Shown: piece by piece, positions 1-9,600 of the stretch | Layout of the letters: every line of letters starts with the position of its first letter | Numbering within the stretch: position 1 is the stretch's first letter | Assembly (NCBI GenBank): GCA_964420285.1 | Contig: CAYQTE010000002.1 | Location: 81,990 to 145,989 of the forward strand | Source of the DNA: CAYQTE01 sp964420285 | Lineage (GTDB): Bacteria; Planctomycetota; Phycisphaerae; Tepidisphaerales; Tepidisphaeraceae | Direction of reading: 5' to 3' | DNA length: 64,000 nucleotides | Position numbers and translations under genes: made by a program | Notes under the pieces: model-generated | The model's database searches: none | The model's input: only the letters and a program-made list of their open reading frames with translations | What the model was told of the DNA's origin: nothing

Positions 1-1448
1 CGGTCCTTCTTTTCCATGAAGCCGGATTTCTTGGTCTTGAGGATCGAACCCGGCCGCGCGCCCATCGAGGAAAGGTCGCCGGACATGAGGCCCTTGAGCA
101 ATTTCAACCGGCCGAGCATGCCGCCGCCGCCCATCGATCGGAACACGTCGCGGGTCATTTCAAATTGCTTGATGAAATGGCCGACGTCGTTGAGTTCGAC
201 CCCCGCGCCGCGCGCGATGCGGCGGCGGCGTCCGCCGTCGAGGAGGTCGGGATTCTTGCGCTCGCCGCGGGTCATGGAATCGTAGATGGCGCGCATCTGC
301 TTGAGCTGCTGCTCGACGTCGCCCTCGCCCATGTTCATCTGTTTGGTCAGCTCGCTCATGCCGGGGATCATGCCCATGACCTTGCCGACCGAGCCGAGCT
401 TGTTCACCTGGGCCATCTGAGCCATGAAATCGTCGAGGCTGAACTTTCCCTTCTCCATTTTTTCCTGGAGACGGGCGGCCTCGTCGGCGTCGAACTTGGT
501 CTGCGCCTCGGTCACAAGGCCGACAATGTCGCCCATGCCGAGAATGCGCGACGCCATGCCCTCGGGCCGGAATTCCTCCAGGCGATCCAGCTTCTCGCCG
601 ACGCCCAGGAACTTGATCGGTTTGCCGGTGACCATCTTGGCTGACAGCAGAGCACCGCCGCGCGTGTCGCTGTCGAGCTTGGTAAGGATCAGGCCGTCCA
701 ACTCGAGTTGCTCGTTGAAGGCCTTGGCGCTGTTGACGGCATCCTGGCCGCTCATCGAGTCCAGAACCAGGTAAATCTGGCTGGGATGCAGAAGCGAGTT
801 GATCTCGCGCAGCTCGCCCATGAGGGCGTCGTCGATATGCAGACGGCCGGCGGTATCGAGAATGACGACATCCCGGCCGGTGCTTTTGGCCTGAGCGATG
901 GCGGCGCGGCAGACGGCGACGGCCGCACCCCGCGCCACCTGGCCATGCGGGGCGATCTTGGTGTCATCGGTATAAACCGGCACACCGGCCTGTTCGCCGA
1001 CGACGCGCAACTGTTCGACGGCGCCGGGCCGTTGCAGGTCGGCCGCCGCCAGCATGGGCTGATGTCCGCGCGACACCAGATACATCGCCAGTTTGCCGCA
1101 GGTGGTGGTTTTGCCCGAGCCCTGCAGGCCGCACATCATGATGATCGTCGGGCCGGGCTGGACGAAATAAATCCGCGTATCGACCGGACCGAGCAGCCCG
1201 ACCAGTTCGTCGTAGACGATCTTCACCATGAGCTGCCCGGGCTGGAGGCTCTTGATGACTTCCTGGCCGACGGCCTTGGTGATCACGCGTTCGCAGAAAT
1301 CGTTGACGACCTTGAAATTGACATCGGCGTCGAGAAGTGCGGCGCGGACCTCGCGCATGGAATCGCGGATGTTCTCCTCGCTGATCCGCCCGCGCCCGGA
1401 CAGACCGCGAAAGACATCGGAAAATTTCTGACTGAGCTGGTCAAACAT
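1..1448 (-). CDS. ffh: Signal recognition particle GTPase Ffh (SRP54), 3' end cut by window edge
   Basis: Reading leftward from the ATG at 1448 gives MFDQLSQKFSDVFRGLSG, the usual Ffh start. The N helical bundle is followed by the G domain: P-loop GLQGSGKTTTCGKLA, DTAGR, and the TKLD guanine-specificity motif. The methionine-rich M domain contains MGMIPGM and MGGGGMLG. Ffh binds 4.5S RNA and signal sequences and docks ribosomes on FtsY at the membrane. A weak GAGG lies about 6 nt upstream of the start. About 482 residues are visible and only the extreme C-terminus is missing. The upstream flank holds a divergent HAD gene. Identity is secure from the whole domain order. Confidence 0.96.
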   Translation of the reverse strand, partial: MFDQLSQKFSDVFRGLSGRGRISEENIRDSMREVRAALLDADVNFKVVNDFCERVITKAVGQEVIKSLQPGQLMVKIVYDELVGLLGPVDTRIYFVQPGPTIIMMCGLQGSGKTTTCGKLAMYLVSRGHQPMLAAADLQRPGAVEQLRVVGEQAGVPVYTDDTKIAPHGQVARGAAVAVCRAAIAQAKSTGRDVVILDTAGRLHIDDALMGELREINSLLHPSQIYLVLDSMSGQDAVNSAKAFNEQLELDGLILTKLDSDTRGGALLSAKMVTGKPIKFLGVGEKLDRLEEFRPEGMASRILGMGDIVGLVTEAQTKFDADEAARLQEKMEKGKFSLDDFMAQMAQVNKLGSVGKVMGMIPGMSELTKQMNMGEGDVEQQLKQMRAIYDSMTRGERKNPDLLDGGRRRRIARGAGVELNDVGHFIKQFEMTRDVFRSMGGGGMLGRLKLLKGLMSGDLSSMGARPGSILKTKKSGFMEKKD

Positions 1449-1614
1449 AGTAGCCTCAATCCATCGAGGTGCGGATCATAATGCAAACGGGAATGCGAAT
1501 AAACCGCCAACCCGCCAAGATCGCCAAGGAGGAGAATAGGCAAAAAACGGCTCGGATAATCGGTTTGGCGCGGCGCGCTTGCCTCGGATTGGTCCCACGG
1601 CTAGTTTGTCGGCG

Positions 1615-2313
1615 ATGCAGCATTGGCCGGCGGCGGTTTTGTTTGATTTTGACGGCGTGATCGTGAACAGCGAGCCGCTGCACTTCTTTGCCTTCAAGGA
1701 AGTGCTGGCGCACGAGAAGATCGAACTGAGCGAAGAAGAATATTACCGCCAGTTGATCGGATTCGACGATCGCGGCGGGTTCAAACACGTCTTCCAGACC
1801 CGCGGCCTGCCGCTCGATCCGCCGCTGCTCCTGCGGCTGATGACGCGCAAGAGCGAGGTGATGATGGAACTGATCGAGCGGCGGCAATACGCGGCCCTGC
1901 CCGGCGTCGAGGGATTTGTGCGCGGTCTGTGGCGCAGATATCCACTGGGCATCTGCTCGGGCGCCCTGCGCGAGGAAATCGAGGCCATGCTCGAAGGCGT
2001 CAGCCTCCGCGATTGCTTCAGCGTCATCGTCGCCGCCGAGGATGTCACCGTCGGCAAGCCCGATCCCAGCGGCTATATCAAGACCATGCACATGCTGGGC
2101 GAGCGGAGCGGCGCGGCCCTCAAGCCGGCGGATTGCCTGGTGATCGAGGATGCGCCCAGCGTCTGCCGGTCGGTTCGCAAGGTCGGGTTTCCCGTGCTGG
2201 CCGTCGCCAGCAGTTACCCGATCGAGCAGTTGACCGATGCGGACTGGGCGGTGCGGACGCTGGACACGGCGGCCGTGCATGCGAAAATCCCGCAGTTGAA
2301 GTTTCTGGTCTGA
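1615..2313 (+). CDS. HAD-superfamily hydrolase, beta-phosphoglucomutase/phosphatase-like
   Basis: The 232-residue protein starts MQHWPAAVLFDFDGVI; an upstream in-frame TTG at 1579 would add 12 unlikely residues. HAD motif I is DFDGV with nucleophile and acid/base aspartates, motif II is the Ser of CSGA, motif III is the Lys of VGKPDP, and motif IV is VIEDAPS. The helical cap between motifs I and II fits subfamily IA, which acts on small phosphorylated sugars or similar metabolites in the cytoplasm. Substrate cannot be told from sequence. It is divergent from ffh with a 166-nt gap, and a small membrane-protein gene follows. Confidence 0.88.
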   Translation: MQHWPAAVLFDFDGVIVNSEPLHFFAFKEVLAHEKIELSEEEYYRQLIGFDDRGGFKHVFQTRGLPLDPPLLLRLMTRKSEVMMELIERRQYAALPGVEGFVRGLWRRYPLGICSGALREEIEAMLEGVSLRDCFSVIVAAEDVTVGKPDPSGYIKTMHMLGERSGAALKPADCLVIEDAPSVCRSVRKVGFPVLAVASSYPIEQLTDADWAVRTLDTAAVHAKIPQLKFLV

Positions 2314-2349
2314 GCCGAGCCTCAAAACCTCGTGCAAACGGAGCGAACG

Positions 2350-2694
2350 ATGAGCGGACGAACTGGAATCGGATGGCGGTTGGGTCTGTGGGCGACAGTG
2401 TTTTTGCCGGCCATGGCGCCGCTTGGCGCCGCGACGGTCCCGACCACGACCGACATCACGCTCGACATCGATGCCCATCACGCGGCGCTGCCGGCCAGCG
2501 CGATGCCGGTGCTCAGTTCGCCCGACGCATGGGCAGGTGCGATGACGATCGTGATCCTGGCGATGTTCGCGATGGCGGCGGTGATCGGTCCGGTGGCGAC
2601 GGCGAATATGGGACAGGAAGTTCCCGACTCCGCCGGCCACGGTCACGACGATTCACATGCGGATGCGCACGATCCTTCGCATGGGCATCATTAG
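2350..2694 (+). CDS. Small membrane protein with His/Asp-rich C-terminal tail
   Basis: A 114-residue protein of no recognised family. Residues about 8-27 form a signal peptide or first membrane segment (LGLWATVFLPAMAPLG). A second hydrophobic segment (AMTIVILAMFAMAAVIG) lies in the middle. The last 20 residues are dominated by His and Asp (GHGHDDSHADAH, then SHGHH), which suggests metal binding, though this is inference. ATG 2350 was chosen over GTG 2332 because it gives a clean signal-like N-terminus and GAGCGA precedes it. The gene runs directly into a long palindrome at 2693-2856. Confidence 0.6.
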   Translation: MSGRTGIGWRLGLWATVFLPAMAPLGAATVPTTTDITLDIDAHHAALPASAMPVLSSPDAWAGAMTIVILAMFAMAAVIGPVATANMGQEVPDSAGHGHDDSHADAHDPSHGHH

Positions 2695-2856
2695 CAGCCT
2701 GTGGCAAAAGTCGCACGGGCCGATCTTGCGTCTTTGCCCTTGGCCCTTCGTTGTCGAAACTCAGCGTATTTCATTGCAATACTCTTCGTTTCTCCGCCTC
2801 GATCCAAGGGCAAATCCGCGGCGCTCGGCCTCGCGGGACTTTTGCCACAGGCTGCT
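2693..2856. repeat. Long nested palindrome (164 bp) between convergent genes
   Basis: Arms 2693-2712 and 2837-2856 are perfect 20-bp inverted copies (AGCAGCCTGTGGCAAAAGTC). Inside them further arms pair in register: 2718-2723 with 2825-2830, 2733-2743 with 2804-2814 (TTTGCCCTTGG), 2756-2760 with 2788-2792, and 2766-2770 with 2778-2782. The whole folds into one interrupted hairpin. It begins two bases inside the stop of the upstream gene and ends 26 bp before the stop of the convergent gene. It may be a bidirectional terminator, a MITE-like element or a structured RNA. Confidence 0.85.
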
Positions 2857-2882
2857 GGCGGGTATCGCCGGCCGGGGTCAAG

Positions 2883-3695
2883 TCAGTGCTGTTGCGCATC
2901 CGTCGAGCCAATGGCGTCGGTGCGGTTGTCGTCCAGCGGCGTATGGATCAGCACCGGCCTGTCGCCGATGGCGGTCTGGCCGCCCATCAGGTGATCGTCG
3001 GGCGTGATGCCCAGTTGGCGAAGGGCCGCGTTCACCTGCGGGTCGTTCTGGTTCTGCCGGTAGGCTTCGCGGAGCAGGGTGACGGCCGATTGCGACTGAT
3101 TGAGCTGGACCAGGTACAGGCCGTATTCCTTGTTGATGTCGAAATCATGGGGCGACATCAGCAGTGCGGTGCGATAATTTTGAATGGCCGAATCGGCATC
3201 GGAGCGATATCGGAAGCTCCGCGCGACGATGCGGTATTCCTCGCCGGAGCGATCCTGCTGCGCCTGCTGGATGAGCAGGTTGGTCTGAGCCTGGCTGGGA
3301 TCGGCATCGGCCAGCAGGCGGGCCAGGTGATTCATGGCCTGTTCGTGAAAGGCGGTGTCTTCGCGGCCGGGCAGGGTCTTGGCCATCTCGGTCAGACACG
3401 CCTTGTACGAATGGGCGGCCAGATCGTACTGCTTGTTCATCTCGTAGCATTCGCCGAGGTAGAACTGAGACTGATAATTGGTCGGATCCTGCCGGACGGA
3501 GTTCTGGAACGAACCTGTGGCATCGACCCAGTCATTGTCGTTGAGCTGGCTGATTCCCTGGCGCTGGGAATCCTTGGAATAGGTGATCATGTCGGTATTG
3601 CATCCGACAAGGGTGAGGAACAATCCACCCCAGGCCACGACGCTCAAGATACGACGGGTAACGCCCAACGGTGACGTGATCACGGCTACCTCCAT
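2883..3695 (-). CDS. TPR-repeat lipoprotein
   Basis: A 270-residue protein starting MEVAVITSPLG, with a hydrophobic stretch and lipobox LVGC, so probably a lipid-anchored envelope protein. The ORF is open upstream to 3848, but ATG 3695 gives the lipoprotein signal. The mature part has tetratricopeptide-type helices, for example YLGECYEMNKQYDLAAHSYK and later NYRTALLMSPHDFDINKEYG, which normally mediate protein-protein contact. It is divergent from the mla operon across 193 bp and convergent with the His-tailed protein. The specific partner is unknown. Confidence 0.75.
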   Translation of the reverse strand: MEVAVITSPLGVTRRILSVVAWGGLFLTLVGCNTDMITYSKDSQRQGISQLNDNDWVDATGSFQNSVRQDPTNYQSQFYLGECYEMNKQYDLAAHSYKACLTEMAKTLPGREDTAFHEQAMNHLARLLADADPSQAQTNLLIQQAQQDRSGEEYRIVARSFRYRSDADSAIQNYRTALLMSPHDFDINKEYGLYLVQLNQSQSAVTLLREAYRQNQNDPQVNAALRQLGITPDDHLMGGQTAIGDRPVLIHTPLDDNRTDAIGSTDAQQH

Positions 3696-3888
3696 GTAGC
3701 AAAGGCTCCATCCTGGCCCGGCTTCGATCAGCGGCCGATGCCGCGACTTTTCCGGATAACGATGCACCACCTTACCCAAATTTCCGCCCGCTGCAAGTGT
3801 CCACGCGCAGAAATTGCTAATCGAGCGCAAATACAATGCGCGGCACAAAATTGCCTGCCTTGCCCCCGACTCGTATCATCCCAAACCC

Positions 3889-4701
3889 ATGACCATGCTT
3901 GAGCGACTGGATCGCGGCACGCGAGGATCCCTTTCGGGCTTCGGGGATTTCTGTGTTTTCGCGTCGCGGACCTTCCTGTGGTTGACCGGCCTGCTGCGCT
4001 GGAAAAATCTGCGACTGCTCTGGCCGCAGTTGTACGACATCGGCGTCTCCTCCGTCCCGGTCATCGTGCTCACCGGGGCGTTCATCGGCATGGTGCTCGC
4101 CGTCGAGACCTTTCCACAGTTCAAGGCGATCGGCCTTCAGGACAACCTCGGCACCGTCATCATCCTGTCGGTGGTGCAGCAGATCGGCCCGGTGCTGACG
4201 GCGGTGATGATCGCCGGGCGAATCGGCTGCGCGCTGACGGCCGAACTGGGAACCATGAACGTCACCGAGCAACTGGACGCCCTGACGGTCATGGGCGCCG
4301 ATCCGATCCGATATCTGGTCGTGCCCCGGTTCATGGCCTGCGTGCTGCTGGCGCCGGTGCTGACGCTCTACAGCGACATCGCGGGGATCATCGGCGGATG
4401 GGTGGTTTCCGTGTGGGTGTCGGGAATTCCCAACGGCCTGTTCTGGCAGCACGCCCAGGCCGGCACCGGCATGTGGTCGATCAACGAGGGGCTGATCAAG
4501 AGCATCATCTTCGGCGCGCTGATCGGATTGATCAGTTGCTACAAGGGATTCCGCTGCGGTCCCGGCGCCAGCGGCGTGGGGCGCGCCTGCACCGAGAGCT
4601 TCGTCACCGCCTTCGTCATGATCATCATGGTCGATTTCATCTTCGCCAAGGTGGCCAAGGACCTGTACCAGGCGCTCTACGGCGTAACCAGCATTATATG
4701 A
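3889..4701 (+). CDS. mlaE: MlaE-type ABC transporter permease
   Basis: A 270-residue MlaE/DUF140-family permease. Visible family features are several hydrophobic segments, the conserved block VPVIVLTGAFIGMVLAVE and the loop GRIGCALTAELGTMNVTEQ with its usual coupling-helix sequence. In Gram-negatives MlaE forms the inner-membrane channel that moves phospholipid between membranes together with MlaF and the MCE protein MlaD. ATG 3889 was chosen from two nearby Met codons; the ORF upstream is not conserved-looking. Its stop overlaps the start of the ATPase gene (ATGA), so the two are translationally coupled. No mlaC or mlaB is visible here. Confidence 0.92.
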   Translation: MTMLERLDRGTRGSLSGFGDFCVFASRTFLWLTGLLRWKNLRLLWPQLYDIGVSSVPVIVLTGAFIGMVLAVETFPQFKAIGLQDNLGTVIILSVVQQIGPVLTAVMIAGRIGCALTAELGTMNVTEQLDALTVMGADPIRYLVVPRFMACVLLAPVLTLYSDIAGIIGGWVVSVWVSGIPNGLFWQHAQAGTGMWSINEGLIKSIIFGALIGLISCYKGFRCGPGASGVGRACTESFVTAFVMIIMVDFIFAKVAKDLYQALYGVTSII

Positions 4702-5522
4702 GCACCGTACCGCCCAGAGCCGTGCCCACCCAACCGCCCGCCGCTGCGCCGCCGGTGCTGACCGCCGAGCCGATCGTCGAACTGCGCGATATCTGCAAGC
4801 GGTTCGGCCGGCTGGTGGTTCTGGACGACGTGAGCCTCAAGGTCGAGAAGGGCAAGTGCCTGATCGTCATCGGCGCCAGCGGCAGCGGCAAGAGCGTGCT
4901 GCTCAAGCACATCGTCGGCCTGCTGAAGCCCGATCGCGGCGAGGTCTGGTTTTCCGGCCAGCGCATCGACAACATGGCCGCGAGGAAATTTCAGGCCGTG
5001 CGCGGAAATTTCGGATTCCTCTTCCAGTCGGGCGCGCTGTTCGACTCGATGACCGTCAGCCAGAACGTCGCGTTTCCCCTGGTCGAACACACGCGCAAAA
5101 GCCCCGGTGAGATCGATGACATCGTGCGCCACAAACTGGCCATGGTGGGACTGCCGGACATCGGCGCCAAATGGCCGGCCGAATTGTCCGGCGGCCAGCG
5201 CAAACGCGTCGCCCTGGCCCGGGCCATCGCCCTGGATCCGGAAGTGATTCTCTACGACGAGCCGACGACCGGCCTGGACCCGATCCGCTCGGACATCATC
5301 AATGAGCTGATCATCAAGCTGCAACAAGAGTTGCACGTCACCAGCATCGTCGTGACGCACGACATGGCCAGCGCCTTCAAGATCGCCGACCGGATCGTCA
5401 TGCTCTACGAAAGCAAACTCGTGTTCGATGGAACGCCCCGGCAGGTTCAGGAAACCGGCAACGATATCGTGCATCGCTTCGTGATCGGCCGGGCGACCCC
5501 CGAGGAACTGGCCTCACTGTGA
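4698..5522 (+). CDS. mlaF: MlaF-type ABC transporter ATP-binding protein
   Basis: A 274-residue ABC ATPase. Walker A is GASGSGKS, the Q-loop is FLFQSGALFDSMTV as in MlaF proteins, the signature is LSGGQRKRVALARA, Walker B is VILYDEPTTGLDP, and the switch His is in VVTHD. The first 24 residues are a Pro/Ala-rich extension. It powers the MlaE permease in the inner membrane. It overlaps mlaE by 4 nt and is followed 48 nt later by the MCE gene. The gap contains a 7-bp hairpin and a strong AAGGAAGG ribosome-binding site for mlaD. Confidence 0.94.
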   Translation: MSTVPPRAVPTQPPAAAPPVLTAEPIVELRDICKRFGRLVVLDDVSLKVEKGKCLIVIGASGSGKSVLLKHIVGLLKPDRGEVWFSGQRIDNMAARKFQAVRGNFGFLFQSGALFDSMTVSQNVAFPLVEHTRKSPGEIDDIVRHKLAMVGLPDIGAKWPAELSGGQRKRVALARAIALDPEVILYDEPTTGLDPIRSDIINELIIKLQQELHVTSIVVTHDMASAFKIADRIVMLYESKLVFDGTPRQVQETGNDIVHRFVIGRATPEELASL

Positions 5523-5532
5523 TTTTTTGCCC

Positions 5533-5551
5533 GACACGCGGCTTGCGTGTC
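5533..5551. promoter_or_regulatory. Intergenic hairpin between mlaF and mlaD
   Basis: GACACGC and GCGTGTC form a perfect 7-bp stem around a 5-nt loop, 20 bp before the mlaD start and just upstream of its AAGGAAGG site. There is no U-tract, so it is more likely a processing or attenuation hairpin than an intrinsic terminator. Confidence 0.4.
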
Positions 5552-5570
5552 TCAAGGAAGGTGATCGATT

Positions 5571-6587
5571 ATGTCCTCGACGGCTCGAAACACCGCGGTG
5601 GGATTGACGGTTCTTGTCGCGGCCGTTGTGTTCGGCTGGATGCTTCTGCGCTTCGGCCGCAAGAGCGTTGAAGTCTTCTCCAAGCCGCAGATGGCCATTC
5701 ATCTCAAGGCCGATCGCGCCGACGGGCTGGCCGAAGGTTCGGCCATCAGCTACCTGGGAGTCACCGTCGGCCGGGTGACGTCGCTGTATCTCGACACCTC
5801 CCCGTCGCATCAGGGCGTCACCATGGAAGCGATGGTCGACACCGTGCCGGGAATCCCCGACAACGTCGTCGGCCACGTGCGCCCCCAGAGCTACATCAGC
5901 AGCGGCGCCACCGTCAGCCTGGAAACCGACGGCCCGCCGTCGATGACCATGCTCAAGCCCGACGCCACGGTCCCGACCGAATACGTGGGCAATGTGCTGT
6001 TCCCCAAGGAATTCCTGGACGCCGCCCACGAAGCGCAGCAGTTTATTGCTGAGGTCAGCAATTCTCACCTTGTCGAACACCTGGATGTCACTGTCAGAAC
6101 CACGACCGACGAACTGACCAAGGCCGGCGTTGCCATCGACTCGATTCAGCAGGTGGTCGGCAATCCCAAGCTGCAGAGCGACCTGGTCGACGCCGTCGAC
6201 AGCATTCGCCAGAGCGCCGATTCCGCCAGGCGCATCACCGCCAATCTGGATGCCTTCACCGGCAAGCAGTTGCCGCAATTGTCCGATCACCTCAACCAGA
6301 CCCTGGCCAGCGCCGACACCACCATCAAGACCACCAACGACAGCGTCTCTCAGATCACGCGCCAGGTGGACGACCGCATGGAACAGATCAACAAACTGCT
6401 GGACCAGACCACCCAGATCGCCGCCAAGGTCAACGCCGGCCAGGGCACGGCCGGCGCCCTGGTCAACGATCCCAAGCTCTACGACAATCTCGTCGAGTCC
6501 ACCAAACAACTGGATGCCACCATCACCGACCTCAAGCGCCTGATCGAACAATGGGAACAGGAAGGCGTCACACTGAAGGTGAAATGA
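5571..6587 (+). CDS. mlaD: MlaD-type MCE-domain substrate-binding protein
   Basis: A 338-residue protein with one N-terminal membrane anchor (TAVGLTVLVAAVVFGWMLL). It then has a single MCE domain, about residues 38-125, including DGLAEGSAISYLGVTVGRVTSL. The C-terminal half (about 150-330) is a long alpha-helical region rich in Gln, Asp and Thr, as in MCE proteins that form a periplasmic helical barrel. MCE proteins bind lipid and bridge the periplasm with the MlaEF pump. It is preceded by AAGGAAGG. It ends 25 bp before the convergent large gene. Confidence 0.9.
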   Translation: MSSTARNTAVGLTVLVAAVVFGWMLLRFGRKSVEVFSKPQMAIHLKADRADGLAEGSAISYLGVTVGRVTSLYLDTSPSHQGVTMEAMVDTVPGIPDNVVGHVRPQSYISSGATVSLETDGPPSMTMLKPDATVPTEYVGNVLFPKEFLDAAHEAQQFIAEVSNSHLVEHLDVTVRTTTDELTKAGVAIDSIQQVVGNPKLQSDLVDAVDSIRQSADSARRITANLDAFTGKQLPQLSDHLNQTLASADTTIKTTNDSVSQITRQVDDRMEQINKLLDQTTQIAAKVNAGQGTAGALVNDPKLYDNLVESTKQLDATITDLKRLIEQWEQEGVTLKVK

Positions 6588-6612
6588 CCCTTTGCAACTC
6601 CCGCAGTTGCAA

Positions 6613-9600
6613 TCAACCGGCGCTGGGATCAGCGCCCAGAGTTCCCACCAGCGATTCCAGATACGCCGGTGAAGACACGTGGGCCAGTTCGGCGGCGGTG
6701 TGCGCGCGGCGGGCGGGAAGATCCAGGTGGGTCTCGTCGTCGGCCGTGGCGTCATTGCGGGTGTAGTCGTCCAGGTAATCCATGTGCCGCTTCCACAGCG
6801 CGATGTCCTTGCGCTGCTTGGCTTTCAAACGCTCGCGATACCACGCGCTGCCCAGCAGATAATCCAGCGTGAACATGGCGCGGATATCGGGATGGGCGGC
6901 GTCTTTGCCTTCAAACGACCCGGTGGCCATGATCGTGAGCAGGGCCTTCAGCGGCGGGCAGGCATCGGCGATCGAGCCGTCGGCGAGGTATTCCATCGCC
7001 ACACGCTGCTGTGCCTGGGTGATGTTCTTCACACCGTCAATAAACGCCGCCTGGTCCTGTGTCTCGGGACGCAGTATCGCTTCGTCGAAGACCTTGCCCG
7101 GATTGTCGAAGACCCGGCCGAAGAACCGCTGCACGAATTTGGCGGTGATGCGATACCCCAGCCGGCTGGCGAGAATTCTTTCGCCCTGGCAATCGAAATC
7201 GCGGAGCGGTTCGAGGTGGCCCTCGCGGATGAGGAATTCGGGATCGCGCTCTTCAAGGCTCAGGCGGCACCAGATTTCCGGGACCAGCAGACTGATATCG
7301 TGATCAACGCGCACGCGAGGCCCGATGAAACCCGCGGCCGTCGAGAAACCGCCCAGGCCGGTCAGGATGTAACTGACCAGGGCGTTGTTGAGATCGATGG
7401 TGGGTCGGAGTGCGTTGAAGGGGCTTTTGGTCAGTGCGCCTTCGCTGCCGGCGCCGGTGGTCGAGGGGCTTTTGCCGGTCAGCGAGCAGATCAGGTCCAT
7501 GAACAGTTCGGGAAGCTGCTGATAGTGGATGGGGTTGTAGACGGCCAGGCCGCGGATATTGGCGGCGGGCTCGGCCGGGTTGTTGCGGCGGCCGATCAGG
7601 ACGGCATCGACCGGCCAGAGGACCGGTTCGTCGGGCGGGATGGCATAAAAAAGCCGCGTTCCGCGTTCGGCGACGTAGAGACTCATCGGGTCGAGCAGAT
7701 CGGGACGAATCTGCAAGTAGCGCGGGTTTTTGCTGGGTTTGCCATCGACCAGACGCGGGCTGGCGGAGGAGACGACCATCCCCCGGCCGGCCTGGGCACA
7801 GCTTCGAATGATCTGCCGCATCGGGTTGGTGAACTGGTCGAATTCCGTGACCTTTTCCACCATCGCCCGGGCCTGCTCGGCCGTCAGCGGCTCGAAATTC
7901 GATATGAAGTTGTCCGACCGCGACAGGTCCATCTCCGTCTGCTTGTCCAGACCGCGATGAATCGCGTCATCGGGTCGCTGGAACAGGCGATATTCGCAGT
8001 TGATGGAGAACTTACGGCTGATTCCGCGCACGGCCGGCACGTCGTGCGCCAGTTGCGCCGTCGGCACCACCACCGACGCGGAGATGTCGTCCTCGGTCTG
8101 GACTTTCCAGGCGGCGGCGAAATCCTGGCGGACCTTGTAGGTGCGCCACGCCGCCGGCTCCAGCAGGCCGACGCGGAGATAGGTTCCGATAAGCTTGCGG
8201 CCGTCGAATTTCAATTCGTTGCCGGGGAATCCGTTGACGATATCGACGCCGAAATGCGAGCGCCAATCGCCTTTCCATTCGGGATTGCAGAAGCGCTTGA
8301 TGATGAAGACGATGGGGTAGATGTAATTGGGGATCGAAGCCAGCCAGGCGTTGAATTCGTCGGTGTACTCGGGGCTGGGCGAGAGCAGTTTGATCACGCT
8401 GCCCAGGGATCGTTCGGGGCTGAGGACGGGGCGGCTGGGCTTCTGCGCATAGTCCGGTTTGTTGGCTGATGACGGCCGCCAGCGCACGGAATAGTCCCTG
8501 GTGAAGATCTCGTCGACGAGCTTCAGATCGCGATCCAGATCGGCGACGAAGATCGGGCCGTAGATCATGTAATCGCGCAGGCTCTTGCTGATTTCGCTTT
8601 TGCCGCCGCCGCTGACGGTGCAGGGTTTGTGGCAGAACGTTCCCTCGCCGCGCGAGCCGACGATGCGCCAACTGGGCGCGCCGGGATGCTTCTCCATGCG
8701 CAGCTTGAAGCCTGCGGGCGTCATGTACACCTTGCCGGGCAGAAGCGGGATCTGCTGTTCCCGCCCGTTGTGCGCCCACCAAAGCTGCTGGCGAACCGTG
8801 CTGGCGCGGGTGTCTTCGGGCACGTAGATCAAATCCGGGAATTTCCAGTCGATGGCATATCCTTCGGGGCGGATATCCATGTACTCGGCGTAGTCGCGCT
8901 TTACATCCTCAAAGGTACGGCCGTTGATCTTGACGCTTTGGGCCTGATACTCATCGCCGAAACTGTAGCTGGCGAACGCGATGGCCCCGCCGGAGTGTTC
9001 CTCCTCGACGTTGCCGTACAGATTGGCCGCATAGCTGATCTGCGTCTTGACCTCTTTCTTGCAATATCCGTAGTAATTGTCGGCCAGCAGGGTGACGATC
9101 ACGCCGGCTTCGTTGCGGCAGGTGATTTTGAACGGCGTGCCGTCGTTGTAGGTTTCCTTTTCGCTCTTCCAGCACATTCCATCGCGTCTTTGGCGCTCGG
9201 TGGCATCCTCGTAGCGGGGAAGTCCCAGTTCCTTTTTCGTCGCCGTCAGCAGGTGGGGAGCGAGGATCACGCAGCCGCTGTGGCCGGTCCAATGCTCGGC
9301 GTCCAGGGCGGCGTCGTTGCGGGGCAGGAACGGATCACCGCCGTTGCCGAAGATCGACTCGACGAAATCCAGATTGCTCACCAGACTGCCCGGCGCGAAG
9401 AAGCGAATCTCCATCGTCTTGCACGAGCAGACACCCGGCACCTCCGGGCAGACGATCGGCCGCAACAGCAGCGACACGAACGTCCGCACCGGCGTCGTCT
9501 GTCGAGCGGCGAACGGCAGCGTCATCGACTCGCCCGGCGGCTGCACGGCACGGCGGAAAAGCTCGGCAAACACGCGCTTGGGCACGGCCTTCTTGTCGCC

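Noticed and set aside
1456..2646. 396-codon open frame on the minus strand
   Set aside because: Antisense to the HAD gene, which has all its catalytic motifs. The frame has no recognisable domain.
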